Part shown: positions 8,845 to 17,010 of the stretch, piece after piece
Layout of the letters: every line of letters begins with the position of its first letter
How positions within the stretch are numbered: the first letter of the stretch is position 1
Origin: Desulfurella acetivorans A63
Lineage (GTDB): Bacteria > Campylobacterota_A > Desulfurellia > Desulfurellales > Desulfurellaceae
Length of the DNA: 64,000 nucleotides
Assembly: GCA_000517565.1 (NCBI GenBank)
Contig: CP007051.1
Location: forward strand, 829,039 to 893,038
Direction of reading: 5' to 3'
Position numbers and translations under genes: made by a program
Notes under the pieces: generated by a model
What the model was told of the DNA's origin: nothing
What the model saw: the letters and a program-made list of their open reading frames with translations, nothing else
Databases searched by the model: none

Positions 8845-9540
8845 ATGAGCAAAGTGCTTACTATAAGACATGTTAAAATTGAACATGCAGGGTTATTAGG
8901 TGAAGTTTTATACAATATGGGCTATAAGATACACTACCTTGATACGCCAAAAGGACAGCTCTTGGAAGAACCACTGGAAAATTATTCTTTAGTTCTTGTG
9001 CTTGGTGGCTATATGGGAGCATATGAAGAGGATAAATATCCTTTTTTAAATTATGAGTTTAAGATTATAGAATATTCTTTAAAAGAAAATATACCGCTTA
9101 TTGGTATCTGCCTTGGCTCACAAATGCTCGCAAGGGTTTTAGGCTCTAAAGTATATAAAGGCCCCATTAAAGAGATTGGGTTTTTTGAGGTAAAAAAAGC
9201 TGAAAAACACCCATACTTTGATAGTTTCCAAGATAGTTTTAAAGTTTTTCAATGGCACAATGATACGTTTGACTTGCCTGAGTCTGCTATTAGAGTGTTT
9301 ACTTCAGATACATATCCAAATCAAGGCTTTGTTTACAATAAAGCACTAGGTTTGCAATTTCACATAGAAGTAGATGAAAGCATGATTAAAGAATGGCTGC
9401 TAGAATACTCTGATGAGATAAACAAAGAAGGTATAAACACATCGGATATCCTTAAGTCTGCTTCTATACTAACACAATCGCCAAAAAACTACATACAGAT
9501 ATTTAACTTATTAACTAAAATATGCAAAACAAAAAACTAA
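8845..9540 (+). CDS. Class I glutamine amidotransferase domain protein
   Basis: A 231-residue stand-alone GATase of the GMP-synthase-like type. The nucleophile is C89 in GICLGSQ, and the His/Glu pair is H173 and E175 in LQFHIEVDE, so the triad is complete. It hydrolyses glutamine or a gamma-glutamyl compound; no synthetase partner lies next to it, so it may act on free gamma-glutamyl amides or pair with a distant subunit. AAGGAG precedes the ATG. It follows the ammonium operon but behind a terminator; a nitrogen link is only positional. The true substrate cannot be told from sequence. Confidence 0.85.
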   Translation: MSKVLTIRHVKIEHAGLLGEVLYNMGYKIHYLDTPKGQLLEEPLENYSLVLVLGGYMGAYEEDKYPFLNYEFKIIEYSLKENIPLIGICLGSQMLARVLGSKVYKGPIKEIGFFEVKKAEKHPYFDSFQDSFKVFQWHNDTFDLPESAIRVFTSDTYPNQGFVYNKALGLQFHIEVDESMIKEWLLEYSDEINKEGINTSDILKSASILTQSPKNYIQIFNLLTKICKTKN

Positions 9541-9558
9541 TAATTAGGAGGTATTTTT

Positions 9559-9597
9559 ATGTCAGTTGAAAAAATTTTTCTTTTAGTGCTCATTTAA
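9559..9597 (+). pseudogene. Possible 5' remnant of a gene: strong start followed by 12 codons
   Basis: A perfect AGGAGG (9546-9551) sits 7 bases before an ATG that opens a frame of only 12 codons (MSVEKIFLLVLI) before TAA. The following DNA is a REP-like repeat patch. The start is as good as any in the window, which suggests either a tiny peptide or the head of a gene whose body was lost when the repeat arrived. It lies 18 bases after the amidotransferase stop. Confidence 0.35.
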
Positions 9598-9610
9598 TCA
9601 CCCTTAAAAC

Positions 9611-9723
9611 TGTCATACTGAAGGCGTACAAGTTTTCGAAGGATCTCATTGCCTCATTGATGGTACAGGGTAAGATTCTTCGCTTACGCATCAGAATGAC
9701 ACAAATGGGCGCATCAGAATGAC
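9611..9723. repeat. Second REP-like palindromic repeat patch
   Basis: TGTCATACTGAAGGCG...CGAAGGATCT and the opposed AAGATTCTTCGCTTACGCATCAGAATGAC are diverged members of the same family as the block at 1343-1897, arranged head to head. A further GCATCAGAATGAC half copy ends the patch. It lies between the amidotransferase and the convergent GGDEF gene. The copies are more degenerate than those near pilA. Confidence 0.75.
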
Positions 9724-9779
9724 ATATTTGTCGCAATAACAAGGGGTGTTTTTTCATCATTTGCTTAAAGGTATTTTGT

Positions 9780-11522
9780 TTAATGGTTATTATATATAAC
9801 CCAAAACTTATCTCTTGTATTTTTATTTTTTTTACTTTGATACATTGCTTGATCAATGTAGCGTATCATGTTGTCTGGTGTAGTGAACTGTGTTTTAGAG
9901 TATAAGTATACACCCATACTTAATCCTACTTTTACAATAATGTTTTGTTTTATTTCTATTGGAGAACATATAGCTTTTTCGATCTTGGCAAATATTTTTT
10001 CTAGGTGGTTTATATTTTTTATTGATTCGAGGAAAATTACAAACTCATCTCCACCCAATCGAACAATAAAGTCACTTTTTCTAAGTCTTAGAGTAAGTCT
10101 TTCTGCAATGGTTTTTAAAACAACATCTCCTATCTCATGCGAGAAAGTATCATTTATAGGTTTAAAATCGTCCAAATCTATCATGCAAACAGCTAGGATA
10201 CTATTGTTTCTGTTTGCGCGTTCCATGGCTTTTGGAAGTTCAAGTTCCAGGTACCGCCTGTTTGCAAGCCCTGTAAGTGTATCGTGAAAAGCTTGAAAAT
10301 GAAGCTGTTCTCTTGCCTTATACAATTTTGTGATGTCAATGGCGCTACATAAAATGTAAGGTTGTTTATTTATTTCAATTAAAGAGCCTGTTACTTCTGC
10401 CCAGATGGTTGAGCCGTCTTTGCGTTTAAAGCTATATTCGAGGTTTAAATTTTCTTTTGGGTTTTCAAACAGTTTTCTAAAATAGTTTTCAAAATGCTCA
10501 AAAGATTCCTGGTCTTTGTGGATTAATTGGATGTTTTTTCCTATAAGCTCTTTTTTTTCATAAAAAAGCACTTTACATAGAGTATTGTTTACATCTATTA
10601 TGTTTCTGTTTTTATCTACAATCATCATAGCTGCAGCGTTGTTTTCAAATAGCGTTTTATGGTATAAAAAGGATTCCTTAAGCCTTTCTTGGGCTTTTTT
10701 GAGTTTTTCTTCAATAATCTTTTGTTGGGTTATATCTCTTGCTACTCCAAGAATGCCTGTAATATTCCCTTTTTCGTCTTTTTTTGGAACTTTGATTACA
10801 TCTAAATAAAGGTAGTTTCCAGCTACATTGCCATATTCATTAAATCTGCCAGGTTTTTTTGTAGACAAAATCACATCATCTGAATCCATACACAGTTTTC
10901 CAAATGTATGGTAGTTTGGGTCATCAGGCTTTTGGGCCTTTATCCTTTGGGCAAAATACAAATCAGTTTTGCCTATAGGTTCATTTGTATCTTTTGCAAA
11001 AAGGAGTTGATCGCAGATTGCTTTATTTGCAAATAAGTATCTTTTGTGCGTGTCTTTTAGCCATATCATATCTGGTACTAAATCTGTTATTTCTCTTAAA
11101 AAACGTTCCTGCTGCTTTATTTTATTTTCGTTTTCTTTTAGCTGTGTGATATCTATGAAATAATACAGATAAATGTTATCATCTATAGGAACCCAATGAG
11201 ACTGCCAGTATTTGTTTAATAGATAAAGCTCTTGGGTTAAATGCTCTTTTTTATTTAGTGCTTCATCTGAGACGCAAAAATAGCACTGCATATTTGGCAA
11301 AATTTTACCTTGCTTAAATAGTTGTTTGTGCTCTTGAGTTAACGTTTCACCTTTCCACAGCTCAATCCAACATAAACCACCAACTTTTGAATTGAAAATC
11401 TTAGAAGCAGCTTTGTTTTGAAACAGTATCTTATGGTTTTTGTCAACAAGCAAAGCCGGCATTTGTATGCCATCTAGCATTTTACGTATAAGCTCATAGT
11501 TTGAGTCTAGAATTTTAGTCAT
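9780..11522 (-). CDS. Diguanylate cyclase with three PAS domains
   Basis: A 580-residue cytoplasmic c-di-GMP synthase. Three PAS-type domains lie at about 15-128, 145-265 and 285-400, the third followed by a PAC-like YILCSAIDIT end. The GGDEF domain spans about 410-575 with an intact active-site GGDEF (490-494) and an inhibitory RxxD site (RKSD, 481-484) five residues ahead, so product feedback is expected. The first PAS carries C51 and a CYFC pair near 80-83, which might bind metal or a redox group. No membrane helix and no EAL domain are present. The gene stands alone between two convergent or unrelated units. Confidence 0.9.
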   Translation of the reverse strand: MTKILDSNYELIRKMLDGIQMPALLVDKNHKILFQNKAASKIFNSKVGGLCWIELWKGETLTQEHKQLFKQGKILPNMQCYFCVSDEALNKKEHLTQELYLLNKYWQSHWVPIDDNIYLYYFIDITQLKENENKIKQQERFLREITDLVPDMIWLKDTHKRYLFANKAICDQLLFAKDTNEPIGKTDLYFAQRIKAQKPDDPNYHTFGKLCMDSDDVILSTKKPGRFNEYGNVAGNYLYLDVIKVPKKDEKGNITGILGVARDITQQKIIEEKLKKAQERLKESFLYHKTLFENNAAAMMIVDKNRNIIDVNNTLCKVLFYEKKELIGKNIQLIHKDQESFEHFENYFRKLFENPKENLNLEYSFKRKDGSTIWAEVTGSLIEINKQPYILCSAIDITKLYKAREQLHFQAFHDTLTGLANRRYLELELPKAMERANRNNSILAVCMIDLDDFKPINDTFSHEIGDVVLKTIAERLTLRLRKSDFIVRLGGDEFVIFLESIKNINHLEKIFAKIEKAICSPIEIKQNIIVKVGLSMGVYLYSKTQFTTPDNMIRYIDQAMYQSKKNKNTRDKFWVIYNNH

Positions 11523-11543
11523 TTATCACCTTATACTAATAAA

Positions 11544-11572
11544 ATAATAATAGATTTTTATTAAAAAAACAA
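11544..11572 (-). promoter_or_regulatory. Sigma-70-type promoter of the GGDEF gene
   Basis: Reverse strand TTGTTT (11572-11567), a 17-base spacer, then TATTAT (11549-11544). The start would lie about 15 bases ahead of the ATG at 11522, with AAGGTG as ribosome site. The DNA is very AT-rich, so a chance match is possible. Confidence 0.4.
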
Positions 11573-11684
11573 GAGCATATAAAGAAAAATTCAAGGCAAA
11601 AAGTACAATTTAATTTTTAAAAAATCAACTTTGTAAAAATAAAACGTCGTAATTCTATTTAAAACAGGAAATAACGCAACACTT

Positions 11685-12281
11685 CTAATAACATATATTA
11701 ATAATTGAAATTGGTGAAAGATTGTTGCAATTTAGCGCATTTATTAAGCAAAACGCCCTAAATTTGTAAAGATCTGTTATTTTTACAACTTCTTCTTTAA
11801 TTTTGTTTTCTTTTAACAATTTAGCTCTACAAGTTCCCATTAATAAAGGGATAGCTGGAGTTACCCATTCTTTTCCATCATAAAATACGATATTTGCAAT
11901 TGATGTATCGGTAATAAATCCATTTTTTATAATTAAAATGTCATCACAAGTTCCTTTTTGGTGCACTAAATCGTTTATTTGTGAACGGTCAGTAAATTTT
12001 AGAGAATAATTTATCTCGTTGTTTTCAACAATTTTTAAAGTAATGATTTTACGCGGTTTATAATGCAAAAATTCAAGTTTATAGCTTTTTTCAGAGTACA
12101 AAAAACGGAGTTTAACCAGACCTTTAGAAAAATCTTTTGGAATATTAATAATATCACTCAAAAGGAAAGGCGCTTTCTTTTGAAAATAGATTTGAAAAGA
12201 AAATTCTAAGCGTTTTTGATGAAATGATAAGTTATAGATTTTACCATCTAAAATTTTTATTGTTTCAAATAATGGGAACAT
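11685..12281 (-). CDS. pabC: Aminodeoxychorismate lyase-like (class IV aminotransferase fold)
   Basis: A 198-residue protein of the PLP fold-type IV family, which includes PabC. PabC releases pyruvate from 4-amino-4-deoxychorismate to give p-aminobenzoate for folate. Visible family features are an N-terminal FETIKILDGKIYNLSFHQKRLEFSF segment, and the LIIKNGFITDTSIANIVFYDGKEWVTPAIPLLMGTCRAKLL segment typical of the PLP phosphate pocket. It is shorter than the usual 250-270 residues. It overlaps the preceding pabB by 17 bases, which supports the assignment more strongly than the sequence alone. Confidence 0.82.
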   Translation of the reverse strand: MFPLFETIKILDGKIYNLSFHQKRLEFSFQIYFQKKAPFLLSDIINIPKDFSKGLVKLRFLYSEKSYKLEFLHYKPRKIITLKIVENNEINYSLKFTDRSQINDLVHQKGTCDDILIIKNGFITDTSIANIVFYDGKEWVTPAIPLLMGTCRAKLLKENKIKEEVVKITDLYKFRAFCLINALNCNNLSPISIINICY

Positions 12282-13239
12282 ATACTTTATCTTTTAATTC
12301 TCTATATTCATCTATTGGATTACTATTTGATGTAATACCACCTCCACTGCGAAACCGTATATGATTTCCGATTTTTTCTATAAAGCGAATATTTACAGCA
12401 CTATCAATATTTGTGCCATCATAAATACCAAAAATGCCAGTATAGTATCCTCTGTCAATTTTTTCAGCTTCCTTAATTATTTCTACTGTTTTTTTCTTTG
12501 GAGCACCACTTATTGATCCTGCAGGTAATAAATTAACTAAAATTTCACCGATTTTGTTTTGCCAATTAGCGGGAAGTTTGCCGCGGATTTCAGAACTTAC
12601 CTGTAGTAAATCTTTTCTATTGGTATATATTTTTGTAATAAATCTAAACCTTGTGACGGTAATATTTTTTGCAATTATAGATAGATCATTTCTTATTAAA
12701 TCAACAATAGTATTATGTTCCCATTCTTCTTTTTTATTTTTTAAAATAATTTTCTTTGCATTAGGCAAACTTGCATCAATAGTTCCTTTCATTGGATAAG
12801 AAAAAATAAATCTATTTTTAGTTTTTATAAAAGATTCCGGTGAAAAAAGAATAAATTGGTTATCAAAAAAAAGTTTATAAGGAGATTTTGCAATATGAAA
12901 AAGCTCCAATAAAGAACAATTAGTTGTAATAGTTGTAGGAAATGTTAAATTTAATAAATAGGTATTACCTGCTAAAATATTTTTCATTACAATATCAAAT
13001 GCTTTCAAGTATTCCTCATAGTTAATTGGATATAACTCTAATATAGGTTTTTCGCAGATAGAGGTATTTTTGTCATCAAAATTTCTTTTAGTACCAATTT
13101 GGTAGAGTACATTTAGCTTGGAAGCTCTATCTAAAGTACACAAAAAAAGTTTGTGCATTTCAAAATCAACTAAAAATAAAAAAGGAATATGTTTTGCACC
13201 ATAAAAATTTGCTTTTTCTATAAATTCTAAAAGGACCAT
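12265..13239 (-). CDS. pabB: Aminodeoxychorismate synthase component I
   Basis: A 324-residue short-form PabB that aminates chorismate with ammonia from PabA. It has the chorismate-binding motifs FSYPMKGTIDAS, NLLPAGSISGAPKKKTVEIIKEAE and FRSGGGITSNSNPIDEYRE in order. The N-terminal domain of long PabB/TrpE proteins is reduced, as in Campylobacterota. I prefer the ATG at 13239, which puts the start just ahead of the conserved AKHIPFLFLVDFEM stretch; a TTG at 13275 would add 12 residues. Neither has a clear ribosome site. pabC overlaps its end, and pabA lies upstream on the same strand. Confidence 0.88.
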   Translation of the reverse strand: MVLLEFIEKANFYGAKHIPFLFLVDFEMHKLFLCTLDRASKLNVLYQIGTKRNFDDKNTSICEKPILELYPINYEEYLKAFDIVMKNILAGNTYLLNLTFPTTITTNCSLLELFHIAKSPYKLFFDNQFILFSPESFIKTKNRFIFSYPMKGTIDASLPNAKKIILKNKKEEWEHNTIVDLIRNDLSIIAKNITVTRFRFITKIYTNRKDLLQVSSEIRGKLPANWQNKIGEILVNLLPAGSISGAPKKKTVEIIKEAEKIDRGYYTGIFGIYDGTNIDSAVNIRFIEKIGNHIRFRSGGGITSNSNPIDEYRELKDKVYVPII

Positions 13240-13403
13240 TGTTAAATAATCTTTTGCAAACTTTACAAATAACAATAAATTCTAAAATACTTTACCTTAA
13301 CAAACATAAATATTATAACACAAATTTGTATAGAAGTGGATAAGTTTTTTGAGACTTATAAACCTAAATAAAAAGTTTGTAATTGAAAATCAAATAATAT
13401 GAT

Positions 13404-13985
13404 TTATAGGTTTAAATTAATAAAGTTTTTTATAATATTAAAGCCATATTGCGTTATATAAGACTCAGGATGAAATTGAATTCCAAAAATATTGAATCTT
13501 TTAGAAGATATAGACATTATAATGCCATATTCTGAAACAGCTGTAATTTCTAATTCTTTTGGGAAATTTTTATAATCAATAGCCCACGAGTGATATAAAC
13601 CTACTTTTAAAGTTTTAGGTATGTTTTTAAATATTGGAGTTTGCTTTACTACTTTGATTTTATGTGCTTGACCATGTACAACTGGAAAAATATTAATAAG
13701 ATTAGCACCAAAAAAACTACCTATTGCTAAATAACCCAAACAAATTCCCAGAATATGTTTGGATGTATGGTATTCTTTAATAATTTCATAGATAATAGGA
13801 AAGTCTTTTGGTAATCCTGGACCAGGAGATATTATTATTTTATCAAAATAATTTACTTCAGATAGGCTAATTCTATTGCTTTCTTGAGTTTCTATGTTTA
13901 TGTTGTTAATTTTTCTTAAATAATCTACAATATTGTAGGTAAATGAATCTGCATTATCAATTACAAGAACGCTGATTTTTTTCAT
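13404..13985 (-). CDS. pabA: Aminodeoxychorismate/anthranilate synthase glutamine amidotransferase
   Basis: A 193-residue class I GATase that supplies ammonia to PabB. Motifs are IDNADSFTYNIVDYL at the N-terminus, the oxyanion SPGPGLP, nucleophile C82 in GICLGYLAIG, and H172/E174 in IQFHPES. The family is shared by PabA and TrpG; the pabB and pabC genes behind it favour PabA, and the protein could serve both. A 128-base gap separates it from pabB. There is no visible ribosome site before the ATG. Confidence 0.9.
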   Translation of the reverse strand: MKKISVLVIDNADSFTYNIVDYLRKINNINIETQESNRISLSEVNYFDKIIISPGPGLPKDFPIIYEIIKEYHTSKHILGICLGYLAIGSFFGANLINIFPVVHGQAHKIKVVKQTPIFKNIPKTLKVGLYHSWAIDYKNFPKELEITAVSEYGIIMSISSKRFNIFGIQFHPESYITQYGFNIIKNFINLNL

Positions 13986-14103
13986 GTTTTATATAGTGTA
14001 GTTTTTAGTCAACTAAAACGCTACTATTTTCTAAACCAATTAAGGCTAAGATACATTATCTTATCCTTAAGACATCACTTTACTTAAATGGCAATTAGCA
14101 ATA

Positions 14104-14180
14104 TGGTGCCCCGAGCAGGAATCGAACCTGCGGCACCAGGATTAGGAATCCTGTGCTCTATCCTTCTGAGCTATCGGGGC
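14104..14180 (-). tRNA. tRNA-Arg (anticodon CCT)
   Basis: A 77-base cloverleaf on the reverse strand. The acceptor stem GCCCCGA pairs with TCGGGGC, followed by an encoded ACCA end. The anticodon stem CAGGA/TCCTG closes the loop TTCCTAA, giving anticodon CCT, which reads AGG. The T-arm has GGTTCGATTCC. A clear promoter lies directly upstream. Confidence 0.97.
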
Positions 14181-14194
14181 ATTTAGCCAAAGTT

Positions 14195-14223
14195 TTTATA
14201 CTATTTTATACGGAATTTGTCAA
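14195..14223 (-). promoter_or_regulatory. Promoter of tRNA-Arg
   Basis: Reverse strand TTGACA (14223-14218), 17-base spacer, TATAAA (14200-14195). The start falls about 8 bases before the mature tRNA 5' end. It is one of the best sigma-70 matches in the window. Confidence 0.8.
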
Positions 14224-14242
14224 CTATACACCATATAAATAA

Positions 14243-14270
14243 TTGACTTATTTTAAAGCAAAAGTATAAT
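14243..14270 (+). promoter_or_regulatory. Promoter of the yggS-flhA-flhF-flhG-ccdA operon
   Basis: TTGACT (14243-14248), 16-base spacer, perfect TATAAT (14265-14270). The start is about 12 bases before the yggS ATG, with AAAAAGGAG as ribosome site. It diverges from the tRNA promoter. This implies housekeeping rather than flagellar sigma control of flhA-flhF-flhG. Confidence 0.75.
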
Positions 14271-14288
14271 CGTAAAAAGGAGTTTTTT

Positions 14289-14957
14289 ATGGAAAATATT
14301 TGTGAAAACTTAAAAAAAATAAAACAGGAATTGGAAATTTTAAATCCAAATGTCAAATTAATGGCGGTTTCAAAAAACTTTAGCTATTTAGCTGTAAAAA
14401 AAGCTTATGAGTGCTCTCAAAAAATATTCGGGGAAAACAGAGTCCAGGAAGCAATTGAAAAAATTGAACTTGCAAAAGCAGACAATTTAGATATTCAGTG
14501 GCATTTAATAGGACACCTTCAGTTAAATAAAGCCAAAAAAGCAGTTAGCTATTTTGACTATATTGATAGTGTTGACTCAATAGTACTTGCAGAAAAATTA
14601 AATAAATACGCTCAATCTGAAAACAAAATCATAAATATAATGCTTGAAGTAAACATTGCGGGTGATTCAAAAAAATTTGGCTTTTCTAAAAATGAAGTTT
14701 TAGATGCTGCAAAGAGAATAGTTAATTTTGAAAATCTAAAACTATACGGTCTTATGTGCATTGGACCACAAGCCCAAGAAAGTGAAATTAGAAAAGCTTT
14801 TAGGGATATGAAATCAATATTTGAAGATTTAAAGAAAAGCATTTGTCCTACTTTGAGCGAGTTATCGATGGGTATGAGTGATGACTTTCGTATAGCAATC
14901 CAAGAAGGCTCGACTATTATACGCATTGGAAGGGGAATTTTTGGAGAAAGAACTTAG
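14289..14957 (+). CDS. YggS-family PLP homeostasis protein
   Basis: A 222-residue alanine-racemase-fold protein that binds pyridoxal phosphate and keeps PLP and amino-acid pools balanced; no enzymatic reaction is firmly known. The PLP lysine is K29 in LMAVSKN. The signatures FGENRVQEAIEKI, WHLIGHLQLNKAKKA, LSMGMSDDFRIAIQEGSTIIRIGRGIFG are all present. Length is normal. It heads the flagellar regulator operon; its last 17 bases overlap the preferred flhA start. AAAAGGAG precedes the ATG. Confidence 0.93.
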   Translation: MENICENLKKIKQELEILNPNVKLMAVSKNFSYLAVKKAYECSQKIFGENRVQEAIEKIELAKADNLDIQWHLIGHLQLNKAKKAVSYFDYIDSVDSIVLAEKLNKYAQSENKIINIMLEVNIAGDSKKFGFSKNEVLDAAKRIVNFENLKLYGLMCIGPQAQESEIRKAFRDMKSIFEDLKKSICPTLSELSMGMSDDFRIAIQEGSTIIRIGRGIFGERT

Positions 14958-17010
14958 TTTAATGGGTCAAATTACGCGCTTTAGCGATTTCCTTATACTT
15001 GTTGCAGTAATTATTATTCTTACAGTTTTAATTGTGCCCTTGCCACCTTTTTTGCTTGATTTTTTTATAACTATTTCTTTTGCTTCTGCATTACTTATTT
15101 TTTTTGTAAGTATTTATACACAAAGACCGCTGGATATATCGACTTTTCCTACAATACTTTTAACTGTAACCTTATTTAGATTGTCTTTAAGTATAGCAAC
15201 TACAAGAGCAATTTTGCTTCACGGAGCTCAAAGTGCCGATGCAGCTGGAGAATTTATAAAAACTTTTGGTTACTTTGTTGTTGGAGGAAGCTATGTTGTT
15301 GGTTTTATAATATTCATTATATTGGTAATAATAAATTTTGTTGTAATAACAAAAGGTGCAGGTAGAGTTGCAGAAGTTGCAGCACGCTTTACTTTGGATG
15401 CAATGCCTGGAAAGCAAATGAGTATAGATGCAGATTTAAATTCAGGAGTAATAACTGAAGCAGAGGCAAAAAAACGCAGACAGGAAATAGCCAAAGAAGC
15501 AGATTTTTACGGAGCTATGGATGGTGCAAGCAAGTTTGTAAGAGGCGATGCAATAGCGGGTCTTTTAATAACTTTTATTAACATAATAGGCGGTATAATT
15601 ATTGGCGTGCTTCAACATAAAATGGGTTTATCAGAGGCAGCTAGCAGATACACTGTACTTACTATTGGCGATGGCCTTGTTGTTCAACTACCAGCACTAA
15701 TTATTTCTACAGCAGCAGGTATTGTAATTACAAAAAGCTCAAGCGAAGAAAGTCTTGCACCTGATTTAATTAATCAGCTTACAAAACAATACAAAGCTTT
15801 GTATTTATCCGCTGCAATTTTAGCTATCCTTGCATTATTACCAGGTATGCCGCATATATTATTGATTCTTTTGGCCGCTATTTTTACTTATCTGGCTTAT
15901 TCAATTTCTCAAAAAAACCGCGAGGCTACTGAAGAAGAGAAAATTACTCAAGAACAATCGCAAGTTCCAATAGTTGAAGAAAACATCGAAGAAGCAATGA
16001 AAATTAATGTACTAGAGCTTGAAATAGGCTACGGCTTGATACATTTAACAGAAGAAACAGAAGGTGCCAATTTGCTAAATCGAATAAAATTAATGCGAAA
16101 ACAGCTAGCCTTAGATATTGGTGTTATAATACCTTCTATTAGAATAAGGGACAATCTTACTTTAGACAAAAATGAGTATATTTTTTTAATCAAAGGCATT
16201 GAAGTAGGTAAATACAGGATTGAACCGGATAAATTGCTTGCTATGTCACCTGCCCCCCTAAAGCAAATAGAAGGTATAGCCACTAAAGAACCAGCGTTTG
16301 GTTTGCAGGCAATATGGATAGATAAGGAAAAAAAGAATGAAGCAATATTAGCTGGATACACAGTAGTTGATCCAGTTACTGTCATAATTACACATATAAC
16401 CGAACTAATAAAAAGAAATATTTATGACATATTTACGCGCCAGGATGCAAGTAAATTACTTGAAAACTTAAAAGTTGATTATCCTAAAGTTATAGAAGAA
16501 TTAGGACAGTATTTAACTCTTGGTCAAGTGCATAAGGTATTAAAAAATCTTCTTAAAGAGCAAGTACCTATAAGAGATTTGCTCACAATTTTTGAAACGC
16601 TTGCCGATTGGGCTCCACATACTAAAGATCTAGATTTGCTAACAGAGTATGTAAGAAGCGCTCTAGCTTACCATATCACAAATAAATATAAGGATGAAAA
16701 TAATGTTTTAAATGTAATTTTGCTTGGCTCAAGTGCAGAAGGTATATTAAGCGCAAATATTAAAGAAGAAAGCGGTTATTCTTATATGAATCTGCCTCCA
16801 AATATTGCTGATAAGCTTATTCAAGCTACGCAAAATCAAATTGCTAAGGTTGCAGAAAATGGTATTGAGCCTATTATCGTTACATCTCCAAGGGTAAGAA
16901 GGCATTTTAAAGCGTTTCTTGAAAAATTTTTTCCTAGAGTTGCTGTACTTTCTTACTCAGAGGTTGCCAATAATGTTGAAATTAAAACATTGGGCACAAT
17001 TGAATTATGA
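14941..17010 (+). CDS. flhA: Flagellar export gate protein FlhA
   Basis: Inner-membrane component of the flagellar type III export gate, about 689 residues. The N-terminal half has eight hydrophobic segments with FASALLIFFVSIYTQRPLDISTFPTILLTVTLFRLSLSIATTRAILLHG and the conserved AEVAARFTLDAMPGKQMSIDADLNSG cytoplasmic loop. The C-terminal domain (from about 345) binds export chaperones. I favour the TTG at 14941 because AAGGGG lies 5 bases ahead of it; ATGs at 14926 and 14962 are in frame and lack a good site. flhF starts in the last four bases (ATGA). Confidence 0.95.
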   Translation: MEKELSLMGQITRFSDFLILVAVIIILTVLIVPLPPFLLDFFITISFASALLIFFVSIYTQRPLDISTFPTILLTVTLFRLSLSIATTRAILLHGAQSADAAGEFIKTFGYFVVGGSYVVGFIIFIILVIINFVVITKGAGRVAEVAARFTLDAMPGKQMSIDADLNSGVITEAEAKKRRQEIAKEADFYGAMDGASKFVRGDAIAGLLITFINIIGGIIIGVLQHKMGLSEAASRYTVLTIGDGLVVQLPALIISTAAGIVITKSSSEESLAPDLINQLTKQYKALYLSAAILAILALLPGMPHILLILLAAIFTYLAYSISQKNREATEEEKITQEQSQVPIVEENIEEAMKINVLELEIGYGLIHLTEETEGANLLNRIKLMRKQLALDIGVIIPSIRIRDNLTLDKNEYIFLIKGIEVGKYRIEPDKLLAMSPAPLKQIEGIATKEPAFGLQAIWIDKEKKNEAILAGYTVVDPVTVIITHITELIKRNIYDIFTRQDASKLLENLKVDYPKVIEELGQYLTLGQVHKVLKNLLKEQVPIRDLLTIFETLADWAPHTKDLDLLTEYVRSALAYHITNKYKDENNVLNVILLGSSAEGILSANIKEESGYSYMNLPPNIADKLIQATQNQIAKVAENGIEPIIVTSPRVRRHFKAFLEKFFPRVAVLSYSEVANNVEIKTLGTIEL

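Noticed and set aside
13240-13275. TTG start of pabB adding 12 residues
   Set aside because: No ribosome site, and homologues begin close to the ATG at 13239. Kept as an alternative only.
13986-14103. Intergenic stretch examined for a riboswitch or small RNA
   Set aside because: I saw no stable stem or known motif; it holds only the pabA upstream region and the tRNA 3' flank.
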